DNA from: Sciurus carolinensis
Taxonomy: Eukaryota > Chordata > Mammalia > Rodentia > Sciuridae
Direction of reading: 5' to 3'
Length of the DNA: 64,000 nt
Assembly (NCBI RefSeq): GCF_902686445.1
Contig: NC_062214.1
Location: 55,029,177-55,093,176 of the forward strand
Part shown: positions 1 to 12,237 of the stretch, piece by piece
Layout of the letters: each line of letters starts with the position of its first letter
Numbering within the stretch: the stretch's first letter is position 1
Translations under genes and position numbers: made by a program
Notes under the pieces: generated by a model
Databases searched by the model: none
Told to the model about the DNA's origin: nothing
Seen by the model: the letters and a program-made list of their open reading frames with translations, nothing else

Positions 1-69
1 ACAGAATCTCTGGAATGTGCTCTGCTCTGGGACACAACCCCTCAGGCCCATCAGCTTTTTCCCTTTGCT

Positions 70-290
70 TTCCATATATCATGCCACTTCCCACTCCGAA
101 ACACCTTCTCTCCCCCATCAAGTTTTCCACCTTAAAGACCCAGCTTAGGTTCCACCTTTGGCAAAGCCTTCTCTGAATTCCACTGTTATAGTTCTCCAAA
201 TTATTTGTGTTCTTGCTCATAGTCTAATGTTTTTAGTCCTAATACTTCCCAGTGGATTATAAACTCCTTTGGCACAGCATTGGTATGTAG
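70..290 (+). mobile_element. L2 3' end relic
   Basis: GCAAAGCCTTCTCTGAATTC and GGATTATAAACTCCTTTGGC fit the L2 3' region; old. Confidence 0.5.
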
Positions 291-1125
291 CACATTAATT
301 AGATAAACATTACAGGACACTCTTTACATAGGTGATTGGTTGACTTGTAATAGATGTGTTTCCTAATTCTGTGAGTTTATTTTAAAAGTACTTTTTAAAA
401 GTAACCTTTGATTGGCATAGCGAGAGGCCTATTTGTAAAAACTGGATTTTAGTTAGACCTGACTTTTAAGGTTATGACCTGTGAATACTCATAGTTTCTT
501 TGCCTTTGCTCCTTTGAGAGATGACCTGTGGGTGGACACAAGAGGAGCTGTGTGTTCCTTGCATGAAGTAGCTTTGTAGGCTTCCAGCTTCACCAGATTC
601 TAACTGTGTAATTAGGCCACCTTTGTAAACACCTTTTGGTACATCAGTTTTCTTCAGTTATAAAATAGGGATGTCATATTTCATCAATTCTTAAACTTGT
701 TTTGGAGGTAACATTTGTGATTTTAACAAATCAAGAGCTGGCTTATCAGTGGCATATCATAGTTTAATTGGCAAAATTTTCCTTTTATAGTCATACATAA
801 TGGTGTGTTTTAAAATCAATGAAGTCTTGGATTTGATGAAATATGGTAACATACACCATTTTCAGGTATTTTGAGAGTTTGGCCTTAGTGAGTAATTGTT
901 TAGGTCAACAAATGGTGAATATATCTTTATTTTTTACTTTTTTCCTACCAGTCTCTCTGCATCCAGAAGTGTCCCCTTAAATCTATCCTTTATACACCTG
1001 CCTGCTGACATATTTTAAAATGTGATCTTGATTGTCTGCCTCCCTTGTTTAAATGATTCAGAGGCTCTGTGTTTCTGCCTGCAGTGATCTTAAGGATAAG
1101 AGGAACATGCCTCACTCCTTTCTTC

Positions 1126-1282
1126 CCCCCACCTCCTTGAAACTCTTACAAATGTTAAATGACACCAAATGGTTGAGGAAATTGTGTTATTCAAGTGAAT
1201 TTTCATGATTATAGAAAAAAAAAATGTAGGGACCACTACCAGAAGGATGAAGCTGAGGTCCTCAACATCATATACCACAAGA
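1126..1282 (+). repeat. Local direct repeat, copy 1
   Basis: About 155 bp that recurs 538 bp downstream at 1664-1817 with roughly 90% identity by eye. Shared landmarks are CCTTGAAACTCTTACAAATG, CATGATTATAGAAAAAA and CAACATC-TATACCACAAG. The intervening DNA is not repeated. The family is not recognised. Confidence 0.85.
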
Positions 1283-1663
1283 CTTTTACGAGCTTTCCCA
1301 TCCTTCCTTTCTAACCTTATCTTTTGCCATTTCCTGCTGTAAACTTTGTGCTTCAGCAACACCAACCTATTTATATGACTTGTCATTAGGAATGTTATAG
1401 CTTTGGAAATTTTTGGCCCAGGTTGAGCAGATGGAGTGAGGCCCAGTGCTGTTCCATGGGCAGTGATGTAGAAGGAACGGAAATTATGGGGATAAAGGGT
1501 ATTGCAGGAAAGGTTTCTGGACCCAGGCATTGCATTTGGAATGTTTTTTGATGGTCAAATAAATTGTAATGTACTTACCTGTCTGCTATTTGTTTAGATT
1601 GGGCAAAGTGATAGAATTCCAGGGTAGAGGACAGGGACATTTCCTCAGAGGACAAAAATAAGT

Positions 1664-1817
1664 CCCCCATTTCCTTGAAACTCTTACAAATGTTAAATGA
1701 CACCAAATGGTTGAAGAAATCGTGTTATGCAAGTGAATTTCCATGATTATAGAAAAAAATATTAGGACCACCACCAGAAGGATACAACTGAGGCCCTCAA
1801 CATCCTATACCACAAGG
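1664..1817 (+). repeat. Local direct repeat, copy 2
   Basis: Second copy of the 1126-1282 unit, in the same orientation. Confidence 0.85.
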
Positions 1818-2069
1818 CCAGCGATGGGAATGATTGATGTACTTTGTAGCTCAATATAGTTAGGAACTTTCTGACAGTTGTTGCTGCTCAACAGGGTAGC
1901 TCAGAAATAGTAATGAGCTCCCTTCACCAAGATGAATGATCTGTCACATTAATGAAGGATCTATACCATCTCAAGAGCCACAGAATAGTTTTTAGCATTG
2001 AGAAGGAGGTTGGACAGGATGGCTTTGATTATAACTTTCAGATTCACTAGCAGCCATCAAGTACTTCCT

Positions 2070-2300
2070 ATTTATCAGGCATGTAGTAGCTAAGTTGTAT
2101 TACATACAGTGTAGTTTAGATGATGCAGGAGCATCATCTTTTTTAATCCTTAGAATAGGCCTTATAACTAAGAACTCTGGTTCTCCACATTTTACAGATG
2201 AAAAAATTTAGAGGTAGCAAGCCTCAGTTTCTCCAAGATCATACAGCTAATAAGTGACAGCCAGAATTCTGAGCCTAGACTCTCTGATTCTGGGAATGTA
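2070..2300 (-). mobile_element. MIR (antisense)
   Basis: CATTTTACAGATGAAAAAAT, GATCATACAGCTAATAAGTG and flanks fit the complement of MIR. Confidence 0.7.
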
Positions 2301-2552
2301 CTTTGTCTACACCATGCTACATCATCTACAGTGTACCCTCCTGCTTTAGCACTTAAAACATGGAAAAAGTTCTACTTGGGGCCATATTTTGGCAGAAACC
2401 AACCAAGTCAAGAATAAAATTCAAGAGGACAAGATCTGGATTGTTTTCTAAACTCAATAGTGTTTGACATTTGAGTCTAGTTCTGCAAACAGGCAGGAGA
2501 TTAGGGGAGATGAAGTAGTAGACTAGTAGAACATTTTTAAAAAATAAAAATT

Positions 2553-2640
2553 GGGGAACATAGCTCAGCAGTAGAGCACTTGCCTAGCATGTGCAAGGTC
2601 CTAGGTGTGATCTATAGCATTAAAAGACAAAAAATTTTTT
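2553..2640 (+). mobile_element. ID element
   Basis: CATAGCTCAGCAGTAGAGCA, then TTGCCTAGCATGTGCAAGGT and an A-rich end; tRNA-Ala-derived ID core. Confidence 0.85.
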
Positions 2641-2869
2641 TACATAGAATCTTAACTAATAATAATTTTTCAGTTAGTTTTAAAAAAATAATAATGTGCA
2701 ATGAGCATACTTTGCTGTAGTCAGCTATTGATACTCAATACTCAAAGAGCATAAAACATGAAGCCACTGAGTGGTGATCCTTTATTAAAGAATTCCTAGA
2801 ATATGAAGAACAATGAGCTGCTAGGTGATTTACCATTCTCTCTGCCTGGATGCCTTTTCCATTTGCCAG

Positions 2870-3070
2870 TTAATTTCAACCATTCCCTACCCCGTCCCTG
2901 AGCTAATGTAGCATATTGTACTTGGGTCATGATACTTTTCACAGTCTTCCTTTTATTGTAGTTGAATCTGTACATGTTTTATCTTCCTTCCATAATTCCA
3001 AGCCCTTTGAGGACAGGGTCCACATCTTATCTTTATTTCCTCTTCCAAGCTTTTAACGCTGATGTTAAAC
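2870..3070 (+). mobile_element. L2 3' end relic
   Basis: CCAAGCCCTTTGAGGACAGG then GTCCACATCTTATCTTTATT. Confidence 0.5.
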
Positions 3071-3351
3071 ATATTTGAAAATAGACTTTGTTACAAATTA
3101 TGTTCCTTTGGTGAAATGAATGAATGCCTGGAACATGTTACCTTGCACAGTAGGTAGAGTAGAGTCACATATCCACATTGAACTTAAAAGAGTAGTTACG
3201 GGATCGGGGGCGGGGGGATGGAGAAAATCATTTATCCTCAAGTTACTCAGTGAGTGTATTCTGGAGTAAGTGTGAGGTAGAAGATTTGAGTCTATTTTTC
3301 TTTGCCTATGCTCCTATGTGCTTCTCATAAGCATGTTTAGAATAATTACAG

Positions 3352-3592
3352 AGCTGGGCACAGTGACACACGCCTGTAATCCCAGTGGCTCAGGAGGTTG
3401 AGGCACGAGGATCATGAGTTCAAAGTCAGCCTCAGCAACTTAGCAAGACTCTAAGCAACTCAGTAAAACCCTGTCTCTAAATAAAATACAAAAAAGGGCT
3501 AGGATGTCCCTCAGTGATTAAGTGACCCTGGGTTCAATCCCTGGTACCAGCCCCCGCCCCCCCCCCCGCGCCAAAAAAAATAAAAACAATTC
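3352..3592 (+). mobile_element. B1-ID dimeric SINE
   Basis: GCACAGTGACACACGCCTGT left half, ID-like right half, C-rich and A-rich tail. Confidence 0.9.
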
Positions 3593-4007
3593 CAGTGCTT
3601 AAAACAAATTTAGTCTACGTGGTCCTTAAACAAGCTAACTACTTCATCTGGTACTCGATTTAAAAGCACAAACAAAAATATTAAAACCATAATCACTTCT
3701 GTTGCTTGAGGAAAATTAGCTGTGTGGGATTACATAGGAAATTTAAAGGATTTGGAACTAGGTAAAGTTTCTGTCTTACTTTGTGACTTCAGAACTAATA
3801 CTTTCTGTAAAGTGATAGCTACTAGATTTATTCATTGCTCATTTTAAAAAAGGTATGATTTTTATGAGTGAGAAAGAGAAATCACGGGCTAGGGATTGAG
3901 TCTTGTGGAATTTTATTACTAGAAGAAGACATATGAAGAAAATTTGAAATGTCTGGTAAGAAGATCAGGGAATATCATAAATGTGGTTTTGGATACACTA
4001 AGATCAG

Positions 4008-4250
4008 GTAAATCCTTGTAATCCCAGTGACTCAGGAGATTGAGGCAGGAGAATCAAAAGTTCAAGACCAACCTCAGCAAATTAGTGAGACTCTGTCTCA
4101 AAATAAAAAACAAAAAAGGCTGGGGATATAGCTCAGTGGTAAAGCACCCCTGGGTTCAGTCCCCTGTACCTCAAAATGAATGAAAGAAAGAAAGGGGGGG
4201 GGAGAGGGGGAGAGAGAGAGAGAGAGAGAAAGAAAGAAAGAGAAAGAAAA
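4008..4250 (+). mobile_element. B1-ID SINE, 5'-truncated, with GA-repeat tail
   Basis: Starts within the B1 half (TTGTAATCCCAGTGACTCAG). The tail runs into a G and GA/GAAA repeat at 4193-4250. Confidence 0.85.
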
Positions 4251-4317
4251 GAGCAGAACTTTACAAAGCAGGTTGCCTTCTTGACCTGCTTTCTGTACTT
4301 CAGTAGGGCTGCTTAGA

Positions 4318-4645
4318 CTTAAAACCCCTCAAAACAGTCAAGAGTAGGAGTGATCTCAACTCCTCTGATGACATACCAACCTATCTCACGTCTCTTCTTC
4401 CTACACACCTGGACATATGTGACCTTTCAGTTTTCTTTTCTGGGAAACTGTCACATCAAAAAGAAGAACTTGACTGGTGTAAGCTGAAGATTCAGCAGTG
4501 GTTAGGGGCAACTTTGGGGCTCCTGGAAGGTGTGAATCTCCTGAAAAGCTTAAATTGGAGCTTCTTCTCTAAAACAAAGGCCTGATGAGCAATTCTACTG
4601 TAAAAACTCACACAGAAACAGAAAAATAAGACTAGAATTTATCAT
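4318..4645 (+). repeat. Inverted duplication, left arm
   Basis: The reverse complement of this arm recurs at 5143-5677. Matching pairs include TCAGCAGTG (4490s) with CACTGCTGA (5277-5285), GGGGCTCCTGGAAGG with CCTTCCAGGAGCCCC, and AAAACAGTC (4330s) with GACTGTTTT (5658-5666). Divergence is about 10-15%, so the event is old. Confidence 0.85.
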
Positions 4646-4662
4646 AAGAGAGTTAAATAACT

Positions 4663-4735
4663 GTCTGGGACCAGAAGTGTAGCTCAGCACTAGAGTGGGT
4701 GCTTAGCACATATAAAGAGAAGAGACAGACAAGTG
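4663..4735 (+). mobile_element. ID element (diverged)
   Basis: GAAGTGTAGCTCAGCACTAG core followed by GTGCTTAGCACATATAAAG. Just outside the inverted-repeat arm. Confidence 0.6.
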
Positions 4736-5040
4736 AAACAGGGTGGCAGTACACTGAATTAATTGCCTCAGTAGATACCCATACTAGGCACAGCAGTGTC
4801 ACTGAGAGGAGGGTGATAAACTGAACTTAGAGAGGGCCTTAGCCTTTCTTGAGTTTAGTTGACCCAACCTTTGAGTCTTAGCCTCTTAAACCTGAAAGAA
4901 TGTTAACATGAAGTACAGTAGGAGGTAGTGAGGATGAGGATTAGCAAATAGCAACAAGTTGGCAGCACTATAAACCTTTGTTGTGATTCAGAGAAGTACT
5001 TTCTTTCCATCAGGATGTCCCAGCAGCTTAGACACATTTA

Positions 5041-5128
5041 GTTTAATTCAGTTTACTTTATGGTGTTGGAAATCAAACCTGGGGTCTCTCACATACTAAG
5101 CACATACTCTGTCACTGAGCTACATTTA
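5041..5128 (-). mobile_element. ID element (antisense)
   Basis: GAAATCAAACCTGGGGTCTC ... CTGTCACTGAGCTACATTT. Confidence 0.7.
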
Positions 5129-5142
5129 AGTTTCTTGATGAC

Positions 5143-5677
5143 TTTCAGTTTTATTTTCTTGTTTCTGTGTGTTTTTTATAGTAGAGCTGTTCATCAGGCC
5201 TTTGTGGCCACAGAAGTTCTGAGGTAAGCTTTTCAGGAGATTCATACCTTCCAGGAGCCCCGAAGTTGTCCCTAAACACTGCTGAATCCTCAGCCTACAC
5301 CAGATGTTCTTCCTTTCATCTCTTAGTAAACTGGGTCAAAGAAAACATGAGTACAAAATTCTGTGTCTCTGTCCTGATTGGGGCATTCATACTGCCTATA
5401 GGGAATGAGACGAGGAGGGTCTCAAACATAACTTCTGTTAACAGAAAATAATTTGGGAGCCATTCTGGATGCCCAGTGGATCCAGTTATAGAAGCATGCA
5501 CCTTCAGGAGAGGGACGATGATGTGATAGCTTCCCAGAAAAGAAAACTGAAAGGTTGCAGATGTCCAGGTGTGTGGAGAGGAGAACACAAAGATGTGAGA
5601 GTAGTTCTAGACTATAGTCAGGAGTTGACATTTTAGCCAGCATCACTCCTACTCTAGACTGTTTTGAGGGGTTTCAA
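5143..5677 (-). repeat. Inverted duplication, right arm (with about 185 bp extra)
   Basis: The two blocks 5150-5330 and 5516-5677 match the left arm in reverse. The stretch 5330-5515 has no counterpart in the left arm, so it was inserted here or deleted there. The arms are separated by about 500 bp. Overlapping short frames on both strands are by-products. Confidence 0.85.
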
Positions 5678-5838
5678 GAAGAAATTTAAATAGAACAGAA
5701 TTATAAACACCAGCTTTTACTCCTTAAAGCATGGCCAAAAATTTATGTTCTTGATCTTGAAAAACATCAGTTTCTACCTTACATTTTTCCTTTTACAACT
5801 TCAGATATGGGGGGGTGGAAAAGAAAATTTCAGACACA

Positions 5839-5912
5839 GGGCTGGTGGGCAGCTCAATGGGAGAGTACTTTGCCTAGCATGCATGAGATCCTGTACCACA
5901 CATGCATCCAAA
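5839..5912 (+). mobile_element. ID element
   Basis: CAGCTCAATGGGAGAGTACT then TTGCCTAGCATGCATGAGAT. Confidence 0.75.
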
Positions 5913-7521
5913 AGATTTCAGATACATCACCCAGTGTTTTCCCCTTTGCCTTCTCCTTGTATCAGGTTATTCTGTTAGTTTTTTGGGGTTATCTTAATCT
6001 TTATGTTCCGGGTGAAACTCTTCCTGGTTGCAATTTTTTTGTCAGATTACTATTGGATTTGCCAAGAACTAAGAAATTAATGCACTTTTGTTTAAACTCT
6101 GCTAAATTCTTCCAAATAAATTTTGCTAGTATCATTATTTTAGGTGGTTGCTAAGTTAGCAGAAAACTGAATTAGTACTTGATAATTCATATTTGTTCAA
6201 TGCACACCGTTAGGCTGAGCTTCAGACTATTAAAGACCTTTGCCTTCTTGCCCAACTTCATTCCTGTGCTTTTGAGTGCTATGTACATGACTCTAGTTCC
6301 AGATTTCCTTTTCTCCCAGCCCCCCTCTGTTAATCTGGTATTTTAAACTCTCAGTGTTCTTTCGGGTATTTATCTAGATTTCTGCTGGCACCCGTCAGTC
6401 ATTCCTGTCCTTAATAGAACCCTTCTTTATGCTCCAAGTATATCTCTAGTTTATTAAGTGCCCGAGTTCAGTTTCGATTCTTGGCTATCTGCTTCCCACA
6501 CCTATGCTTGGCAATCTCCAGTTTATCAAGTCTCCTCTATCTCTATTCAAAGAAATTTTTCCAATCTGTCGTGGTCTAGTTCACTTCGTGCTCAGTAGAA
6601 GAGGACTTAACTGACTTGCAAGGCCTCCATCGACAGCTACTTGCTAATCCTCTGCTCACTCACAGCAGTGTAATCATTGTGCTTATTAACAAACGGTGGT
6701 TGTGATGTTTTCAGATCTGTTTATGCTAGTATACTGATACTGTAGTTGTATAGTGTAATTAAATAATATACAGGTGAACCAGGAGTGAGACGAGAAGAAT
6801 CATTCTATGAAAATAAGGAGGATGCTTTAGGAGGACAAATTATTTAAAAAGGAAATAACATAGAATTAGGTTTAGGCAAAGGAGAAAACACAGGGTGATG
6901 CATCTGAAACCCTGGGGGAGTGGGGAATCCTTATCAGTCCAGAAGCATTCTATGCTTCAGAGAAACTGAATATTGTAGATAATGCATTCTGAGTGAGTTT
7001 TGCACAATAATGACAGAACTCTAATCAGCAGAGAAGATCCTCTTGGCCTTAGTTGGTGACTCGCAAATTTTAAATGATGGTAGCCTTGGACTTTGGTGGG
7101 GAAAGTCACAATTTAAGTCATAATAATCATTACTTGAGTTGTAATACTCCATGGAAGTTACTGAAGGTGAGGAAATCAGTGTTCTTAGTCTCCTCCTTCC
7201 TTTTCCCCCCTTTTCTTCCTAATTTTTGCTAGCCGTGGTTTTCTACATTTGTGAGGCAAGTCATAGAGCATTGGCATTGTTTTGCTGCCCTGATCCCATT
7301 TTATTCTTAGTCCTCCTGTTAAGTAGCTTTAGCACTCACTGATGGTCTTTTCTTTGTGTCATACTTTTTCCAGTCATGCCTGAATGGATTGTCACAAGAA
7401 TTTCTTTCTGTAGATTCCTCAAAAAGAAAGATTCAGCATAGAATTCCCTGTCATGTTACACTTATTGTTACTTAACTGGGTACAAAATCCTTGAATCACA
7501 CCTCATCTTCTTGAGAGTTTT

Positions 7522-7701
7522 TTTCGTTTGTTTGTGTACCAAAGATTGAACCCAATGACAGTTAACCACTGAGCCACATCCCTAGCCCCTTGTATATTTT
7601 ATTTTGAGACAGCGTTTGCTGAAACTGGCTTTGAACTTGTGATCCTCTTGCCTCAGCCTCCTAAACCACTGGGATTACAGGTATGCGCCACTGAGCCCCA
7701 T
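7522..7701 (-). mobile_element. B1-ID SINE (antisense) with target-site duplication
   Basis: Poly-T first, then the ID complement and the B1 complement. TTCTTG(A/G)GAGTTTT flanks both sides. Confidence 0.9.
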
Positions 7702-8425
7702 TTCTTGGGAGTTTTGTGGGCAATTGTCCTATTTCCACTAGTGTTAAATATTAATGTGAAAAATTTCAAGGTCTTATCTCTCTTTCTAGTGATTTGATCT
7801 TTTGCCTGATTGCAGAAATCTAGAAACTTTCCCCGAAAGGTGTGTCTGGGCTCTAGCTGTTTGGGTGTTTTCCCTGCCATATGTATGCCCTGTGGTATGT
7901 AGATTCTAGTCCTCTTGCAGTTGAGAAACAGTGAACTCCCTCTTTATGTGATCTTTATGAACAAATCTTTACATGTGTTTTCCTGTTTTGTATTCATTTC
8001 CTTCTTGCATATGCTGCATCTCTTTTGCTGTCTTCTGTAGCTTCATTACTCCTTATTCCTTTTTAATTCTTTTGTTTCATTACTTTTTTCCATTTTCTCC
8101 TTTTGATCCTTACTGTGTTTTTAGCAGTGTCTCTTCTCCCTTTTGCTCTTTCCAGTTTCACCTTCAATTCTATGGCAGTGGTTCTTCCTTCCACTTCTTC
8201 CCCGAACTCTGCTAGTCTACATCTTCTCTTCTTTTCTTCTACCCCTGCCCTAAGCTCTTGTACTTCTTACCCCTGCTTTGAGCTCTTGCTTCACAGAGAC
8301 AACTATTTGTTCATTGTTTTCTCTTTTTAATTTTGCAAAATACTTTATTATAATTTTAACTTCTCCATGGCAGCATTTTTCTAATGTCTACCATTTGTTT
8401 TTTTCTATTTCTTTCCTTTTTTTTA

Positions 8426-8426
<1 letters not shown>

Positions 8427-8464
<38 letters not shown>

Positions 8465-8500
8465 TATATACATATATTTATGAGAGAGAGAGAGACACTA
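8427..8500. repeat. AC/AT/GA microsatellite
   Basis: A run of ACACAC (8427-8460) followed by ATAT and GAGAGA tracts. Confidence 0.95.
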
Positions 8501-8664
8501 TGCATATTTCTCTTTTATAACATCATTAAATAGGTTAGTTTTTCAGGGACCAGCTATTTCCAGGATTCTTGTTTCTTGCTTGAGGGAGGTACCAAGACTA
8601 TTTCAGGCTGGCCACAGTGTTCCTTTGATGTAGGGTTTTGTGTGAGTTTATTTAACCTTTCTTT

Positions 8665-8804
8665 CTTTTTTTTTTTAATATATATATTTTTTAGTTGTAG
8701 ATGGATACAATGTCTTTATGTATTTATTTTTATGTGATGCTGAGGATTGAACCCAGTGTCTTGCATGTTGGAAGCACTCTACCACTGAGCTGCAGCCCCA
8801 GCCC
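8665..8804 (-). mobile_element. ID element with long A-rich tail (antisense)
   Basis: The tail complement TTTAGTTGTAGATGGATACA precedes the ID complement ending CTGCAGCCCCAGCCCT. This long-tailed ID type is common in squirrels. Confidence 0.88.
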
Positions 8805-9889
8805 TACCCTTTATTTCTATACAGTCAATGAAAATAGGCTGAATAATTTCTACAGTGCAAAGACTTTCTTTTCTGCTGCCATAGAGACCAGCTCTGTGGG
8901 GCAAATAAAGTTTATTTATATAGTTTCTTGTATAGCTCCAACTCCTGGGAAGTTCCTGCCCTCCACAAACAGGGAATTTGTTGGTAACATAGGGTGTGTG
9001 CTTTACCTCTAGAAAGTATTTTTCTAGACCTTTCTGAGGTCTCCAGCTCCCACATCCTCTCTCTGCAGCATCCTTTTTTCCTTTCTTTCTATGAAGCAAA
9101 AGATGCCTGGCCTGAGTTCCATACTTTTGACACCTTTTCCACTTGTTTGGGGTTTGCAATTTGTATTATCTTCTAATTTTGTTGGAAAATGAAGTTTGCA
9201 TTTTTTATTTCTTCTTCTGCATTTAGAACATATTTGTGTCACTTTTGAAAATGCCAACTTTATGGTGCAATCTACAAATTAGAAATCTTAACTGATTTTT
9301 TTTTTCTACCAACCCACTACTGGTCTTTGCGACATCATATATTGGAACTTTTACTACAACTTCTCCCTAAAACCTTCACCACCACACTATCATCGGTCTT
9401 CTAAGCCCCTAAAGTTGAAGAAATATGCCACTCAGATGTATGGAAAGCTTTCATTCGTTCATTCAGTATGCCTGCTCTGCACTGGGCATTGTTCTAGGCC
9501 TGGTGGAGAATCATACAAGATTTCTGACATATCAGAGGCAAGTTTAAAATGATTCCCAATGGACTAGAGGTCAGGAATGAAGAGAGTAGAAGACAGAGTT
9601 TGGGATTCTGAGGAAGTACAGTGTAAAGGGCAGAATGTGAGCTCTTGAGTAAGGCAGACCTAGGTTCAGCATTCACTTCTGCCATAGGAATAATTTTATT
9701 GACTTCCATATATATAAAAAACTAAGATTATTTTGCCTCCCTCAGGTGAACATTGTAAAATTAAAATAAGTTACATGAAGTACTTGGCACATGGTAGACA
9801 ACAGGTACCATTTTCTACCTGTGACAAAGGGGTTGGTTAAGCAAAAAGAATAAATATTACAAGTACTAGGATAGAAACCTGTTTACCTG

Positions 9890-10420
9890 TTTACCACTTT
9901 TTAATTTCACAGTTCAGTAGCATTAAGCACATTCATGTTGTGCAGCCATCACCATCATCCATTTCCTGAGAGCTTTATCTTACAAAACCAGATCTCTGTA
10001 CACATTAAATAACAATCATCATTTCTTTCCCTCCTAATACTGATGACCTCCATCCTACTTTTTCTTCTATAATCTGATCACTCTAGGTCCCTATCCTACA
10101 GTGTTTTGTCTCTTATGTCTGACTTATTTTACTTAGCATAGTGACATCAAGATTCACCCATGTGGTAGCATGTGTCTCAATTTCTTTCCTTTCAAAGACT
10201 GAGTAATGTTCCACTGTATGGACACTTCACATTTTGTTTATACATTCTTACTGTCAAATATTGCTGCTGTGAACATAGATGTACAATATTTCTTTGAGTC
10301 CTGCATTCAATACTTTTGGGTATATGCCCAGAAGTGGTATTGCTGAGTCATACAGTAATCCTATTTTTAATTTTCTGTGAAACTGTCATGCAGTTCATAC
10401 ATCCAGAGGCTATTTCTTGA
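9890..10420 (-). mobile_element. L1M 3' end (antisense)
   Basis: Reads, as the complement of an L1 3' region, GCAGCCATCACCATCATCC, TTTTACTTAGCATAGTGACA, GTAATGTTCCACTGTATGG and GGGTATATGCCCAGAAGTGG. Old and diverged, no coding capacity. Confidence 0.8.
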
Positions 10421-10839
10421 TGGGGAAATGTAAATAGTGGAATTCCCCAGGAAATAGTTTTAAAACCAGTCTTGTGTAACGTTTTGTAAATTACCTAAAT
10501 ATGAGACTTTCACTATTAAGTCTCCATTTACATATAGATAATGCATAATTCACATTGTATGACATTCAGAACACCTCATGTGTAGTGTGTGTACATAGAC
10601 AGAAAAATGGTTAATGAGGCTCAGTGTGGGCACATGCAAGGAATGCTCGTGCTTTCATGTCCTTCTTCCCAAAGTTCAGAGTTAATATCATTCTTTCTGC
10701 TTACTGTGGGAAAAGCAGGGAGAACTGATGTGCCAACAAGCTCATTTATCAAAAATGTGCAGGTGTACAGATGCAGACATCCCTCTTCTCGGCTTCTCAT
10801 TGCCTGGAAAGAAACTTGGCACTTGACTGAAGACTAGAC

Positions 10840-11042
10840 CAGTGGTATTCAACTAGGGTGAGCGTGCCTCCTGGGATATATTTGGCAATGTTTGAAGACA
10901 TTTTAGGTTGTCATACTGGAGGCGTGCTATTGACATCTATTTGGCAGAGACCAGGAACAGACTATAATGCACAGGACAGCCCAACAGAGAATTATGGAGC
11001 CCAAAATGTCACTAATGCCCAAGCTGGGAAATCATTCTGCAG
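10840..11042 (+). mobile_element. hAT-type DNA transposon fossil (MER5/Charlie-like)
   Basis: Starts CAGTGGTATTCAAC and contains TTTGGCAATGTTTGAAGACA, then TTTTAGGTTGTCA, TGCACAGGACAGCCC and AGAATTATGGAGCCCAAAAT. This is a familiar non-autonomous hAT consensus of about 200 bp. Family name is by recognition only. Confidence 0.65.
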
Positions 11043-11774
11043 ATGAAAACTACCTTCCCATCTTTGATTTTACTCTCCCTATTACACGAAACTGCCGTCT
11101 CAGCCAGATCCAGCAGCTCCCAACACCTGTCCATACACCAGCTGAAGTTTCTTCCAGGACCTTCCACCTGAAATCCTCTTCCCCTCTTCTCTGAGGCTCT
11201 CTGCTCTCTCCAGCCATTGTTGTCTTGCTTCTCTAGCCTCCTATGAACTATTCTAATAATTTGGCACTTAGCTGACAATACAAGGTGGTGCTTGCCATCT
11301 TCCCAACTTGACTGAAAGTACCATAAAGGCTATGTTAATATGATTTCCTTTGAAATATGAACTGCTACCCAATGGGCACATCTGACTTGACCCAGGGCTT
11401 TCCATGGCAGCTTTGCTGATACCTTGGGCTACAGGGACTGCGTCAGCTCTGTTCCTTCACAGCAGTGGAGTATCTGGGGACTCAGCTTTGTTTAGGAAAC
11501 AACTAGCTGGGTGGAACCTGAGCACAAATGAGTATCATGATTAGAAAAGTATTTATGCAGAACCTGCTTTCTTATTTAAGTTATAAGACATAGGGTGAGG
11601 ATGGAAATTCAGGAATGGGCTGTAGTTTGCTCTGATCACTTCCAACAGAGTGTAGGCCAGAAGATCTATCTCAAGACACCTGGGAGATATTTCATTTCAG
11701 CTGTTTGGTAGTGACTGATCCATCATAGCTGGACCTGGTGATTGTTGTTGGTGTTGATGAAGATGATAGTAGTG

Positions 11775-11985
11775 AAAACTATCACTACTTATGTAGAACC
11801 TAGTGTGTGCCAGGCATCAGCTGAGTTGCTTTATACACTAGTTATTTCATCCAACCTTCACTACAGTCCTAGAAGGAAGCTGAGCCCTGAAAGGATAATT
11901 TGCCTGAGGCACCTGGCTAAGAGATAGCAAGCTGGAATTTAAACAAGATATGTCTGACTCCAGAGTGTCAGCCACCACCTCACTG
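11775..11985 (-). mobile_element. MIR (antisense)
   Basis: GTGTGCCAGGCATCAGCTGA and AATTTGCCTGAGGCACCTGG in MIR-complement order. Confidence 0.65.
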
Positions 11986-12237
11986 TCTTGAGTGTAGCCA
12001 GGCACCTCTGCCACTGCTGATGGAAGATATTTGTGCTGCATGGTGTGCCGAAATGGGAGACCCCTTGTGGTCTCCCTGGAGAGGTGGCTATGCCAGCAGG
12101 CTTAGGAGCCTTGAGTTGTGAATCAGGACCAGGTGTTCCATTTGAGCACTCTGCTGCTGCAGGAAAAGGCAACCTCGTGGGCTGCACACTGACCACTGCT
12201 GTGTGCGCTGACCTTCTGATTTTTGCTTCCCTTCTAG

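Larger units (their letters stand above)
1..12237 (+). other. AP3S2: AP3S2 intron (3' part), upstream of the penultimate coding exon
   Basis: This stretch ends at a clean acceptor (pyrimidine tract then CTTCTAG, last base 12237) followed directly by AP3S2 codons, so it is read as intron. No earlier AP3S2 exon was recognised in it: the longin-fold segment before residue 116 has no visible counterpart. The contents are old repeats: L2 and MIR pieces, ID and B1-ID SINEs, an L1M 3' end, a hAT-type fossil, a direct repeat at 1126/1664 and an inverted repeat at 4318/5143. Short reading frames scattered here are non-coding noise. Nothing recognisable was seen in about 6150-7500 and 10420-10830. Confidence 0.8.

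Noticed and set aside
2553..2640. tRNA-like sequences (here and in every ID element) considered as tRNA genes.
   Set aside because: They are ID retroposons derived from tRNA, with A-rich tails, and lack a complete cloverleaf.
8973..9257. Minus-strand Lys/Cys-rich frames near 8779-9257.
   Set aside because: No cysteine spacing of a known zinc-binding domain, no splice support, and partly ID-derived.
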